A stretch of 8,798 bases of DNA from an uncultured Oscillospiraceae bacterium (lineage in GTDB: Bacteria; Bacillota; Clostridia; Oscillospirales; Acutalibacteraceae), in contig CAJMBP010000058.1 in the NCBI GenBank assembly GCA_905211675.1, positions 1-8,798 of the forward strand, in the 5' to 3' direction. Below, in pieces: positions 1-7,258 of the stretch. Position 1 is the first letter of the stretch; each line of letters begins with the position of its first letter. The notes beneath the pieces are model-generated. The model did no database searches. It worked only from the letters and a program-made list of their open reading frames with translations, and was not told where the DNA came from. Made by a program: the position numbers and the translations under genes.

Positions 1-176
1 TCTTTTGCAATTTTCAAGTACTGTAAAAAACAATATTTACGCCTTTTTTTATGATATTTTCACAAAAAATTTTAAAAAACCTCAATCAAATATTTTTAAT
101 TTATGCATTTTTTACAATTTTTTGCGTATTTTCGATTTTAAGAAAGAATTTTGACAACAAAATATTCCGATTTTTG
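1..176. other. AT-rich non-coding upstream region
   Basis: This stretch is very rich in A and T runs, has stops in all frames and shows no plausible start with a ribosome binding site. It may be the upstream flank of the first operon, and its A/T tracts just before the promoter could act as an UP element. A weak GTAAA/TTTAC hairpin at 23-40 before a T run at 44-50 might be the terminator tail of a gene to the left, but it is too weak to call. Confidence 0.5.
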
Positions 177-193
177 TTGAATATTAAATTCAA
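155..193. promoter_or_regulatory. Two nested inverted repeats over the first promoter, possible operator
   Basis: CAACAAAA (155-162) and TTTTGTTG (172-179) form 8-bp arms with a 9-nt spacer; the right arm runs into the -35 box. A second repeat, TTGAAT (177-182) and ATTCAA (188-193) around ATTAA, occupies the -35 box and the spacer. Such placement fits a regulator-binding site. The AT richness makes chance palindromes likely, no regulator gene is adjacent, and the role is inferred. Confidence 0.3.
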
Positions 194-205
194 TTATGGT
201 ATTAT
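177..205 (+). promoter_or_regulatory. Predicted sigma-A promoter of the DUF2156-GNAT-mannosidase operon
   Basis: The -35 box is TTGAAT (177-182), followed by a 17-nt spacer and the -10 box TATTAT (200-205). The -10 is preceded by TGG, so it reads as an extended -10. Transcription would start near 211-213, giving a leader of about 20 nt before the ATG at 234. The leader carries only a short AAGG (218-221), 12 nt from the start, so translation initiation may be modest. Inverted repeats overlap this promoter and are listed separately. Confidence 0.6.
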
Positions 206-233
206 TTTAAAAAATATAAGGTCTTGAATATAT

Positions 234-1115
234 ATGAATTTTAAAAAAGTAGAATTAGCCGACGCAGAACTGTTAAAGCCGTTTTTAACGGAGGCAGGTG
301 AGCTTACCTGCGAGATTAGTTTTATAAATCTGTTGCTTTGGGAGCCGCTTTATAACAACTGCTACTGTATAGAAAACGGCATACTGTATCTTAAATCATA
401 CTCCGACTATGTTGAAACCTACAGTCTGCCCTTCGGTGACATAAAAAAGGGTATGCAAAGGCTGACAGAGTGTTCTGACGGTCATTACCCGATTATTTGG
501 GCGCAAGCCGGCAGGCGGTTTGACGAATTCAAAAGCCTTTACGGCGACCGCTATGAAATAACCGAAAGCCGTAACGAATTTGACTACATATATAACTCTG
601 CCGACCTTATAAATCTTTCAGGCAAAAAATACCATTCAAAGCGCAATCATATTTCGGCATTTTCCAAACAATTTGACTGGCATTATGAGGACATAACATC
701 CGATAACATAGATGCCGTTAAAAAATGCGCTGAAATTTGGTACAGCCAAAACGCCGCCCATACCGACGAAGAACTGAAAACCGAAATGCACGGCGTAAAC
801 CTTATGCTTGACAATATGGAAAAGCTTAACATTAAGGGCGGCGCCATTATAGCAGATAACAAAGCCGTTGCCTTTACATTGGGCTCGCCCGTAAACAATT
901 CGGTATATGACATTCACATAGAAAAGGCAATTGAGGGGTACGAAACCGCTTACACCGTAATAAACCGCGAGTTTGCGGCGCGCAACCTAAGCTCTTACAA
1001 ATATATAAACCGTGAAGACGATTTGGGCCTTGAAGGGCTCAGAAAATCAAAATTATCGTACCACCCAGAAATTTTACTGCCAAAATACATCTGCACCGAA
1101 AAGGAGAATATATGA
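234..1115 (+). CDS. DUF2156 / phosphatidylglycerol lysyltransferase C-terminal-domain protein
   Basis: This 293-residue protein matches the DUF2156 (LPG_synthase_C) family, which has a double GNAT-like fold related to the catalytic domain of MprF and to Fem aminoacyl transferases. Recognisable pieces are the KKYHSKRNHISAF stretch (131-143) opening the second half, the strand GGAIIADNKAVAFTLGS (202-218), and INREDDLGLEGLRKSKLSY (258-276), the family's conserved C-terminal signature. There is no signal peptide or membrane helix, so unlike MprF it is soluble and cytoplasmic. By family it may transfer an aminoacyl or acyl group to a lipid, peptide or small molecule; the substrate cannot be told from sequence. 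It is first in the operon and its TGA overlaps the next ATG, so the two transferases are probably co-translated. Start chosen at the first ATG, just behind the promoter. The family call is firm, the function is not. Confidence 0.85.
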   Translation: MNFKKVELADAELLKPFLTEAGELTCEISFINLLLWEPLYNNCYCIENGILYLKSYSDYVETYSLPFGDIKKGMQRLTECSDGHYPIIWAQAGRRFDEFKSLYGDRYEITESRNEFDYIYNSADLINLSGKKYHSKRNHISAFSKQFDWHYEDITSDNIDAVKKCAEIWYSQNAAHTDEELKTEMHGVNLMLDNMEKLNIKGGAIIADNKAVAFTLGSPVNNSVYDIHIEKAIEGYETAYTVINREFAARNLSSYKYINREDDLGLEGLRKSKLSYHPEILLPKYICTEKENI

Positions 1116-1615
1116 CCGTTCGCGAACAATGTAAAAAACTATATAAAGACGCTTTCGGAGAATCGACAGAGTTTGACAAAATGCTGTTTGATATGTTTTT
1201 TAAAAATATTAAGTTTTTGCAGACAGACGGCGCCGTTGCAGCAATGTATTTTAAAATACCGTGTGCTCTTAATTTGAACGGAGTAAAACGCAAGGCGTAT
1301 TACATATACGCCGTAACAACCCACCGTGATTTCAGACATCGCGGTCTTATGAGTAAGCTTTTTGCCGAAACACAGACAGAGTCCGACGCCTTTTATTTTT
1401 TAAAGCCGTCAAGCGAGGGCGTTATTGAATTTTATAAGCAGGCGGGCTTCAGGCAAATAACCGGAACACGGAATCCGTGTGAAGCGAAAATAGAGGTAAG
1501 TGATTATTTCAAAGCCCTGTCAAGCCTTTGTGACAAGCCGCAGTGCGAATACCCGCTTATGATAAAAGGCAATGCGGATATTGAAAAATTAAATTTTGAA
1601 TATACGCTCGAATAA
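1112..1615 (+). CDS. GNAT family N-acetyltransferase
   Basis: The 167-residue product is a GNAT acetyltransferase, expected to move an acetyl group from acetyl-CoA to an amine. The acetyl-CoA pyrophosphate loop is visible as R75-H-R-G78-L-M after the beta strand YYIYAVTTHRDF (63-74), matching the R/Q-x-x-G-x-G/A motif with Met in the last place. The second motif, EGVIEFYKQAGF (102-113), is the usual helix and strand after it. The start ATG sits inside the upstream stop (ATGA) and has AAGGAG at 1101-1106, 5 nt away. The GNAT core is followed by about 50 residues with no recognised motif. Some clostridial relatives are nearer 290 residues, but the stop is followed at once by the next gene's ribosome binding site, so this looks like a naturally short protein. 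Substrate unknown; coupling to the DUF2156 gene suggests a shared pathway. Confidence 0.8.
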   Translation: MTVREQCKKLYKDAFGESTEFDKMLFDMFFKNIKFLQTDGAVAAMYFKIPCALNLNGVKRKAYYIYAVTTHRDFRHRGLMSKLFAETQTESDAFYFLKPSSEGVIEFYKQAGFRQITGTRNPCEAKIEVSDYFKALSSLCDKPQCEYPLMIKGNADIEKLNFEYTLE

Positions 1616-1618
1616 CCC

Positions 1619-1625
1619 AAAGGAG
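1619..1625 (+). promoter_or_regulatory. Ribosome binding site fixing the GH38 start
   Basis: AAAGGAG lies 6 nt before the ATG at 1632. It decides this start over the longer reading from TTG at 1596, which would overlap the GNAT gene by 20 nt and has no Shine-Dalgarno match. Confidence 0.85.
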
Positions 1626-1631
1626 TTTTTT

Positions 1632-4112
1632 ATGTCTAAAAAAATTTATATGATTTGCAACGCGCACATCGACCCTATTTGGCAATGGGAATGGGAGGAG
1701 GGCGCCGCCGAAGCGCTTTCGACCTTCAGAATTGCCGCAGATTTTTGCGAACAGTATGAAGATTATATTTTTTGCCATAACGAGGTGCTGCTTTACGATT
1801 GGATAGAGCAGTACGACCCCGAGCTGTTTGCCCGCATACAAAGCCTTGTTTCCCGCGGTAAATGGCATATTATGGGCGGCTGGCATGTGCAGCCCGACTG
1901 CAATATGCCCTCGGGCGAAAGCTTTGTACGGCAAATGCTTTCGGGCAGAAAATATTTCTCGGAAAAATTCGGCAAGGTTCCGCATGTTGCCATAAACTTC
2001 GACTCATTCGGTCACAGCCGCGGTCTTGTTCAAATTATGGCAAAAAGCGGATACAAGGGTTACATTCACATGCGACCTATGCCAAGCTTTTTAACCCTTC
2101 CGGCCAAAGATTACACCTGGGTAGGCTACGACGGTTCAAAAATTACGGGCATGCGCCCCGCAGGCTGGTACAGCACGCCCAAGGGTCAGGCGGCGCTGTC
2201 TATGGAAACCCTTGCAAACAACAGCCCCGACGGCGAAACAATGATGCGCCTTTGGGGTATAGGCAACCACGGCGGCGGTCCGTCTAAAAAAGACCTTGAC
2301 GATTTAGTGGTTTTAAAAGAAAAATTAAAGCAGCAGGGCGTTGAGCTTATACATTCGACACCCGAGGAATACCTTGAGGCTACAACCGCCGTACACGATT
2401 TGCCCGAATTTAAAGAAAGCCTTGTACCGTGGTCTCCGGGCTGCTACACCTCGCAGGTGCGAGTAAAGCAAAAGCACCGCTTGGCCGAGAGCACATACTA
2501 TTTAACCGAAATGATGTGCTCGCATGCCGCCGCGGCAGGTCTTATTGAATATCCCTTCAAAGAGCTTTCCGACGCTATGTACGACATTATGACAGCCGAA
2601 TTTCACGATGTATTACCCGGCTCGTCAATACAGCCCGCCGAGGAAATGGGCATGCGTATGCTCGACCACGCCGTTGAGATATTAACGCGTATTAAAGCTA
2701 AAGCCTTCTTTGCCTTGTCACAGGGTCAGAAAAAGGCGTACGAAGACAAAATACCGATTTTTGTCTACAACCCCTACCCTTACGAAATTACCGAAGATAT
2801 TGTTTGCGAATTCAACCTTTGGGACCAAAATCACGAGCTTGTGTTTATGGATCCTAAGGTTTATGACGAAAACGGCAGATTATGCCCCACACAAAGCGAA
2901 AAGGAATACAGCACCATTCCTTTACAGTGGAGAAAGCGCGTCGTGTTTACGGCTGCCTTAAAGCCTATGCAGATAAACCGATTCGACTGCGGTTTTGAAA
3001 CCCTGCCCGAAAAACCCAAGCCCGAGGTTTTGAGTAACGACTCATACTTTACGCTTGCACGCGGTAATGCAGAGCTTAAAATAAACCGTAAAACAGGTCT
3101 TGTCGATTCTTATGTGAAGGACGGCAAAAATTATGTAACCAATTCGGCGTTCGGGCTTGAAGTGTTCGAAGACAACTTTGACCCGTGGGGTATGCTGGTT
3201 ACGGCATTCAAAAACAAAATTGGTGAATTTAAGCTTCTTGACGCAGAAGCAACCAAGAAATTTTTGTGTCTTGAAGCAGAGCTTGAGCCCGTTCACATTA
3301 TTGAGGACGGCGCAGTTCGCACGGTAGCCGAGGCTGTGTTCGGTTATGAAAGCTCTTATGCCGTAATTAAATACTGCTTAAACGAAAAGGGCGAATTAAA
3401 GCTTGATGTTCGCATTAATTGGAGTGAAAAGCAAAAACTGCTTCGTCTTAATGTTCCTACGCTTATCAAAAACAGCGTATGCATAGGCGAACAGCCCTAC
3501 GGTGAAGAGGCGCTTAAAGACGGTTACGAAGAAAATGTATCGCAAAGATATATTGCCGTAAGCGACGGCAAAGACTGCCTGCTTGCAGTAAATAACGGAA
3601 TTTACGGTTCCTGCTTCGACAGCGAGTCGGGCACATTAAAATATACGCTCCTGCGTTCGCCCTCTTACTGCGCCCACCCCGTAAACGACCGCAAGGTTAT
3701 GCCTGAAGACCGCTATATGCCGTATATCGAGCAGGGTGAACGCGACTTCAGCTTTTTCTTTACAGGCGGCAATTCCGAACTGCTTCGCCCGCACGCTTCG
3801 CGCATAGCACAGCACTTTAATATGAAGCCTATGGCGCTTTCGTTCTATCCTACCGGGACAAAGCAAAAGCCGCAGTCACCCGTCAGACTTTATGACACCG
3901 ATGTCATAACCGTAAACGCAATAAAAATGGCAGAAAAAAATGACGGCTACATTGTAAGATTGTTTAACCCTACCGACAGCGCTCAAAGCTGTCGCCTGTC
4001 ATTCGGCAATGCGGAAATTGCCCTGCAATTCGGTGTTTACGAAATTAAAACCGTTAGATTTGACGGTGAAAGTCTTTTTGAAACCGACCTTATGGAAGGA
4101 ATTATCGAATAG
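1632..4112 (+). CDS. Glycoside hydrolase family 38 alpha-mannosidase, cytoplasmic
   Basis: The 826-residue enzyme is a zinc-dependent retaining alpha-mannosidase of family GH38. Zinc ligands and catalytic residues are visible: H12 and D14 in NAHIDPIWQWEWEEG, the nucleophile D124 in INFDSFGHS (121-129), and H325 in EFHDVLPGSS (323-332). GNHGGGPS (211-218) is another active-site loop of the family. The N-terminal catalytic barrel spans about 3-255, the helical middle domain about 265-345 (WSPGCYTSQVRVKQKHRLAES), and C-terminal beta domains about 400-826. Length is close to bacterial GH38 enzymes. It has no signal peptide, so it should hydrolyse imported mannosides or small mannosyl oligosaccharides in the cytosol; linkage preference cannot be predicted. 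The start is the ATG at 1632, with AAAGGAG at 1619-1625 and 6 nt spacing; an upstream in-frame TTG at 1596 lacks such a site. It begins 16 nt after the GNAT stop and ends the operon. Confidence 0.93.
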   Translation: MSKKIYMICNAHIDPIWQWEWEEGAAEALSTFRIAADFCEQYEDYIFCHNEVLLYDWIEQYDPELFARIQSLVSRGKWHIMGGWHVQPDCNMPSGESFVRQMLSGRKYFSEKFGKVPHVAINFDSFGHSRGLVQIMAKSGYKGYIHMRPMPSFLTLPAKDYTWVGYDGSKITGMRPAGWYSTPKGQAALSMETLANNSPDGETMMRLWGIGNHGGGPSKKDLDDLVVLKEKLKQQGVELIHSTPEEYLEATTAVHDLPEFKESLVPWSPGCYTSQVRVKQKHRLAESTYYLTEMMCSHAAAAGLIEYPFKELSDAMYDIMTAEFHDVLPGSSIQPAEEMGMRMLDHAVEILTRIKAKAFFALSQGQKKAYEDKIPIFVYNPYPYEITEDIVCEFNLWDQNHELVFMDPKVYDENGRLCPTQSEKEYSTIPLQWRKRVVFTAALKPMQINRFDCGFETLPEKPKPEVLSNDSYFTLARGNAELKINRKTGLVDSYVKDGKNYVTNSAFGLEVFEDNFDPWGMLVTAFKNKIGEFKLLDAEATKKFLCLEAELEPVHIIEDGAVRTVAEAVFGYESSYAVIKYCLNEKGELKLDVRINWSEKQKLLRLNVPTLIKNSVCIGEQPYGEEALKDGYEENVSQRYIAVSDGKDCLLAVNNGIYGSCFDSESGTLKYTLLRSPSYCAHPVNDRKVMPEDRYMPYIEQGERDFSFFFTGGNSELLRPHASRIAQHFNMKPMALSFYPTGTKQKPQSPVRLYDTDVITVNAIKMAEKNDGYIVRLFNPTDSAQSCRLSFGNAEIALQFGVYEIKTVRFDGESLFETDLMEGIIE

Positions 4113-4131
4113 TTTATATTTAAGTTCAAGC

Positions 4132-4180
4132 AAATCGGCGTACACTGCTTTAATCGGTGTGCGCCGATTTTTTATTTTTT
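4132..4180 (+). terminator. Intrinsic terminator after the alpha-mannosidase gene
   Basis: Arms at 4132-4145 and 4157-4170 pair over 14 bp with a single G-U, around an 11-nt loop, followed by a T-rich tract to 4180. The hairpin begins 20 nt after the stop codon and separates the first operon from the GntR/ABC operon. Confidence 0.92.
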
Positions 4181-4189
4181 AAAATACTG

Positions 4190-4218
4190 TTGACAAATAG
4201 CTTTATATGTGATACTAT
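4190..4218 (+). promoter_or_regulatory. Near-consensus sigma-A promoter of the GntR/ABC operon
   Basis: A perfect -35 TTGACA (4190-4195), a 17-nt spacer and the -10 TACTAT (4213-4218) preceded by TGA make a strong, extended -10 promoter. The start site should fall near 4224-4226, inside the palindrome at 4223-4247. A strong promoter with an operator over +1 is typical of genes held off by a repressor. Confidence 0.88.
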
Positions 4219-4222
4219 ATCA

Positions 4223-4247
4223 ACTGTACTAATAAGGATAGTACAGT
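4223..4247. promoter_or_regulatory. Palindromic operator, probable binding site of the GntR/YtrA-like repressor
   Basis: ACTGTACTA (4223-4231) and TAGTACAGT (4239-4247) are perfect 9-bp inverted arms around a 7-nt spacer. The site starts 4 nt after the -10 box and covers the predicted transcription start. YtrA-subfamily GntR regulators are dimers that bind such palindromes and commonly repress their own operon. The palindrome is seen directly; the identity of its binder is inferred from adjacency. Confidence 0.75.
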
Positions 4248-4268
4248 ATTTGATTTAGGAGGTGCGCA

Positions 4269-4649
4269 ATGTTTCAGCTTGATTTTAAAAGCGGTGTGCC
4301 TATTTGCGACCAAATTGTAAACGGAATTATAAAACTGAAATCTTTAGGCGTATTAAAAAGCGGCGAGCAGTTACCGAGTGTCAGAGCGCTTGCTTCAAAA
4401 TTTTCGGTAAATCCCAACACGGTTCAAAAGTCATACGCCATGCTTGAAGCAAACGGAATTATATATTCCGTAAAGGGCAAGGGCTCCTTTATGTCCGATG
4501 ACGACCGTGCGGCAAATGCTGTTTTAAATTCGGCAAGGATTAGTTTCTTAACAGCCGCTCACTCGGCTTATGACTTAGGGCTATGTGCCGAAGAAATGAT
4601 AAATATAATCAAAGAAAACTTCGCTATAAAGGAGGACGGTTCTAAATGA
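4269..4649 (+). CDS. GntR family transcriptional regulator, YtrA subfamily
   Basis: This 126-residue protein has the GntR winged helix-turn-helix at about 10-75: PICDQIVNGIIKLKSLG, then GEQLPSVRALASKFSVNPNTVQKSYAMLE with the recognition helix near 47-60, and the wing GIIYSVKGKGSF (63-74). The short helical tail (80-126), with no large effector domain, defines the YtrA subfamily, whose members usually sit at the head of ABC transporter operons and repress them. AGGAGG (4257-4262) lies 6 nt before the ATG. Its TGA overlaps the ATG of the ATPase gene. It most likely binds the palindrome at 4223-4247, so it autoregulates. Known relatives respond to cell-wall antibiotics or envelope stress; the inducer here is unknown. 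Confidence 0.93.
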   Translation: MFQLDFKSGVPICDQIVNGIIKLKSLGVLKSGEQLPSVRALASKFSVNPNTVQKSYAMLEANGIIYSVKGKGSFMSDDDRAANAVLNSARISFLTAAHSAYDLGLCAEEMINIIKENFAIKEDGSK

Positions 4650-5545
4650 TAATCGCAAAAGCGCTTACCAAAAAATTTGACGATAAAATTGCGTTAGACA
4701 ACATAACCATGACCATAAAAGAGGGGTGCGTTTACGGGCTTGTAGGCTCTAACGGCTCGGGCAAATCTACCCTGCTGCGCTTAATTGCGGGCGTATATAT
4801 GGCTGACGACGGTCAGATATGTATTGACGGCGAAAACTGTTTTAACAATCCGAAGTTAAAGTCTCAGATAGCATTTTTGGGCGATACACCCTACTTTTTA
4901 CCGCAGTCCGACCTCAAAGAAATGTCAAGGCTATATTCCGAAATGTATCCCGATTTTGATTACGGAATATACAAACATTTGCTTACAGTGTTTCCGCTCG
5001 ATCAAAGGGCAAGACTTTCAACCTTTTCAAAAGGTATGCAGCGTCAGGCATCGCTTATTTTAGCACTTTCAACCAACCCGCGATACCTGCTTATGGATGA
5101 ATCCTTTGACGGGCTTGACGCCGTTATGCGCAGGGTGCTTGCAAATATTATTATGGACAGCGTTGAAAAACGCGGTATGACGGTAGTTATTGCCTCGCAC
5201 AATCTGCGCGAGCTTGAAAATATATGCGACAGCGTGTGCGTTATACACCACGGCAAAATTATTTCAAACGGTAATATTGAGTCGCTTAGGGGCAACATAC
5301 ATAAAATTCAGGTTGCCTTTCGTGATGTTCCCGACACAAGCGTATTTAACAGTGTTTATATAATGAAAATGGAACGCACAGGTTCGCTCTTATCGCTCGT
5401 GGTAAAGGGTAATGAGGAGGAAATTATGCAGTTTATAAACCGACTTGACCCCCTATATGCCGAATGTATCGAGCCCACGCTTGAAGAAGTATTTATTTAT
5501 GAATTGGAGGTTATTGGTTATGATGTTAAAAACATCCTCTCGTAA
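4646..5545 (+). CDS. ABC transporter ATP-binding protein (YtrB-like)
   Basis: The 299-residue ATPase should power the permease encoded next. Seen in order: Walker A GSNGSGKS (34-41), signature loop FSKGM (127-131, in place of LSGGQ), Walker B LLMDE (148-152) with catalytic E152, D-loop GLDAV (156-160), and switch H185 in ASHN. The region expected to hold the Q-loop reads FLGDTPYF (78-85) with no glutamine at the usual place, a variation also seen in GntR-linked ATPases. Residues about 215-299 form a C-terminal accessory region. AAAGGAGG (4628-4635) lies 10 nt before the ATG, which overlaps the repressor stop. The end of the gene overlaps the permease start by 26 nt. It is cytoplasmic and bound to the permease; transport direction is probably outward, as in related ABC-2 systems. 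Confidence 0.93.
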   Translation: MIIAKALTKKFDDKIALDNITMTIKEGCVYGLVGSNGSGKSTLLRLIAGVYMADDGQICIDGENCFNNPKLKSQIAFLGDTPYFLPQSDLKEMSRLYSEMYPDFDYGIYKHLLTVFPLDQRARLSTFSKGMQRQASLILALSTNPRYLLMDESFDGLDAVMRRVLANIIMDSVEKRGMTVVIASHNLRELENICDSVCVIHHGKIISNGNIESLRGNIHKIQVAFRDVPDTSVFNSVYIMKMERTGSLLSLVVKGNEEEIMQFINRLDPLYAECIEPTLEEVFIYELEVIGYDVKNILS

Positions 5546-7214
5546 GTTAAACCCCTGCACAAATATGATTGGGTTCACGCTTCGCAAAAGCATAGGCTTT
5601 ATAATTATACTGTGCATTGCGGCACTGCTTTACTGTCCGGGCGGTTTTATAGTAAATTTCGAAGATTTAAAGGCCGCAAATATCGAAGATTTGGCATCGT
5701 CGTACAGAAGCAACAATAATCAACTTGTCGAACATCTTGCCTATTTGGTTACGGTTATGTCGGCTATTATTGGCATACTGTTTAACGCAATAAACTTTTC
5801 ATTTTTGTATAAAAAAAGCTCTAGCGATGTTTTTCACGCTTTTCCGCTTACGCGTACTCAACTTCTTTTATCAAGATTTTCAGCCGGTCTTATAGCCACA
5901 TTTATACCCGTTCTTGTTTGTTACGCGGCTTTTGCAATTATGGCGGCATTTAACCCGTGGATGGGCAGTCTTACAAAGCTTGCGGTTTATCTTTTATACA
6001 CCGTAATTATAACGCTTGTCTGCTCTTCATTTTCACTTATATTCATAATAAGTGCAGGCAGTATGTTTGACATGGGTGTATCACTCATAGGTTCAAATAT
6101 AGCTCTGCTTTTAGTAGGCCAAGTATTCGACTCTGTTTTAGACAGAACACTGTTAGGGTACAACAGAGCATTCGCCTCCGATATTATATACTGGATATCC
6201 CCTCCCTATTTTTGCGGAATTGGACTCGGCAGAGCAAATAACGGAATGAACGGCAGGACTATAGAATTTTTTATAAGAAGCGTTATTTACATAATAGCGT
6301 TTACGGCAATAGCCGTTCTGCTTTACAACAAACGCAGGGCAGAAAAATGCGAGCAGGGCTACGCCTATAAATTTATGTATATTTTCTGCGGTGCGCTTGC
6401 AGGAATTTGCGGCGGATATTTAATAGGCTTTTTGTTTACTTATGATGTTTCAAGCCCGGTGTTCTATATATTTATGACCATAGGCGCGATTCTTACCGCC
6501 GTAATTTACGGTGTTATTACCAACCGCGGTTTCAAAAACTTTGGACGCGCAATAGCAGTCGGCTGTGTATCTTCACTAATTATTATATCTGTAGCGGTAT
6601 TCGGTATAACGGGCGGTTTAGGCTATTCAAAACGAATACCCGAAAAGCAGGATATAAGCGATACGCATATTAACGCATTCAGCGAATTTATACATTTTGA
6701 AAACCCCGACGATATCCTTGCATTACATCATAAAATAATCGAAACAGGTGCCGCGTCAGACGATGAATACGCAGAAGGCAAAATAAATGTGTCGTTTGAA
6801 TACACGCTTAAAAACGGCAAAACCATGAGTCGCTCATTTTTGGTTGATACCGCGCTTTTAGAAAACGAATTGCTCACGATTTATAAGAGTGACGAAAGAA
6901 TGAATTCAATTAAAGAGAGTATAAATTTCGACAAGTCCGCGTCGTTTTCACTGTATTTTTATGATAACGGCAAATATGTTAACGCGATAATAACCCAAGC
7001 CGAAGCAAAAGAATTTTTAGACGCATACCGACTTGATGTTCAAAACTGCAGTTCTGAAGTTCTTAACAACAGATTTGAAGATTATTATGAAATAAGCGGT
7101 TACACACAGGCAAATGACACTTCTTTTGATATCAGGCTTGAAGCAAAATATGAAGAATTTTCAAACACAAGAAGATTTATAGAGGAAAACGGCATTATAC
7201 AAAGAGCCGAATAA
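5520..7214 (+). CDS. ABC transporter permease with C-terminal extracytoplasmic domain
   Basis: This 564-residue membrane protein has about nine hydrophobic segments (near 25-40, 74-95, 118-143, 153-180, 186-205, 250-268, 285-306, 313-333 and 344-364). Positively charged loops place the N terminus, the FHAFPLTRTQLLLSR loop (105-119), KRRAEK (271-276) and TNRGFKNFGR (334-343) inside. The FHAFPLTRTQLL loop resembles the ATPase-contacting segment of YtrC/ABC-2 permeases. With nine helices, residues about 365-564 would lie outside the membrane; this soluble region resembles the uncharacterised tails of clostridial permeases of this type (possibly DUF6449, from memory). GGAGG (5506-5510) with 9 nt spacing selects the ATG at 5520 rather than the earlier TTG at 5445. 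It overlaps the ATPase gene and has no partner permease, so it probably works as a homodimer. Substrate unknown. Confidence 0.87.
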   Translation: MMLKTSSRKLNPCTNMIGFTLRKSIGFIIILCIAALLYCPGGFIVNFEDLKAANIEDLASSYRSNNNQLVEHLAYLVTVMSAIIGILFNAINFSFLYKKSSSDVFHAFPLTRTQLLLSRFSAGLIATFIPVLVCYAAFAIMAAFNPWMGSLTKLAVYLLYTVIITLVCSSFSLIFIISAGSMFDMGVSLIGSNIALLLVGQVFDSVLDRTLLGYNRAFASDIIYWISPPYFCGIGLGRANNGMNGRTIEFFIRSVIYIIAFTAIAVLLYNKRRAEKCEQGYAYKFMYIFCGALAGICGGYLIGFLFTYDVSSPVFYIFMTIGAILTAVIYGVITNRGFKNFGRAIAVGCVSSLIIISVAVFGITGGLGYSKRIPEKQDISDTHINAFSEFIHFENPDDILALHHKIIETGAASDDEYAEGKINVSFEYTLKNGKTMSRSFLVDTALLENELLTIYKSDERMNSIKESINFDKSASFSLYFYDNGKYVNAIITQAEAKEFLDAYRLDVQNCSSEVLNNRFEDYYEISGYTQANDTSFDIRLEAKYEEFSNTRRFIEENGIIQRAE

Positions 7215-7217
7215 AGC

Positions 7218-7258
7218 AAAGAACACGGTACCTTAAAAGAGGCTCCGTGTTCTTTATT
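7218..7258. terminator. Shared hairpin between convergent permease and dinB genes
   Basis: Arms at 7218-7228 and 7245-7255 pair over 11 bp, with two further G-C pairs inside after a 2-nt mismatch, and an 8-nt loop (7233-7240). It begins 3 nt after the permease stop. T-rich but interrupted tracts follow on both strands, so it can serve both directions. The dinB stop codon (7254-7256) lies at the edge of the stem. Confidence 0.7.

Noticed and set aside
23..50. Weak GTAAA/TTTAC hairpin followed by a T run, possible terminator of a gene to the left
   Set aside because: The stem has five mostly A-T pairs and is not adjacent to the T run, so it is likely chance in AT-rich sequence.
151..156. Perfect TTGACA as the -35 box of the first operon
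   Set aside because: No acceptable -10 box lies 15-19 nt downstream; the TTGAAT / extended TATTAT pair further right fits better.
1112..1615. GNAT gene as a truncated or frameshifted longer acetyltransferase
   Set aside because: Both acetyl-CoA motifs are present and the stop is followed directly by the ribosome binding site and start of the next gene, with no leftover coding sequence.
1596..1631. Upstream TTG start extending the alpha-mannosidase by 12 residues
   Set aside because: It overlaps the GNAT gene and lacks a ribosome binding site, while AAAGGAG precedes the ATG at 1632 and the family motif begins right after that Met.
1862..2287. 141-codon open frame inside the alpha-mannosidase gene on the same strand
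   Set aside because: It is an out-of-frame shadow of a gene whose catalytic motifs run through this stretch; its composition is rich in Arg, Cys and Gln with no family resemblance.
5445..5519. Upstream TTG start extending the ABC permease by 25 residues
   Set aside because: It would overlap the ATPase gene by 101 nt, and GGAGG at 5506-5510 points to the ATG at 5520.
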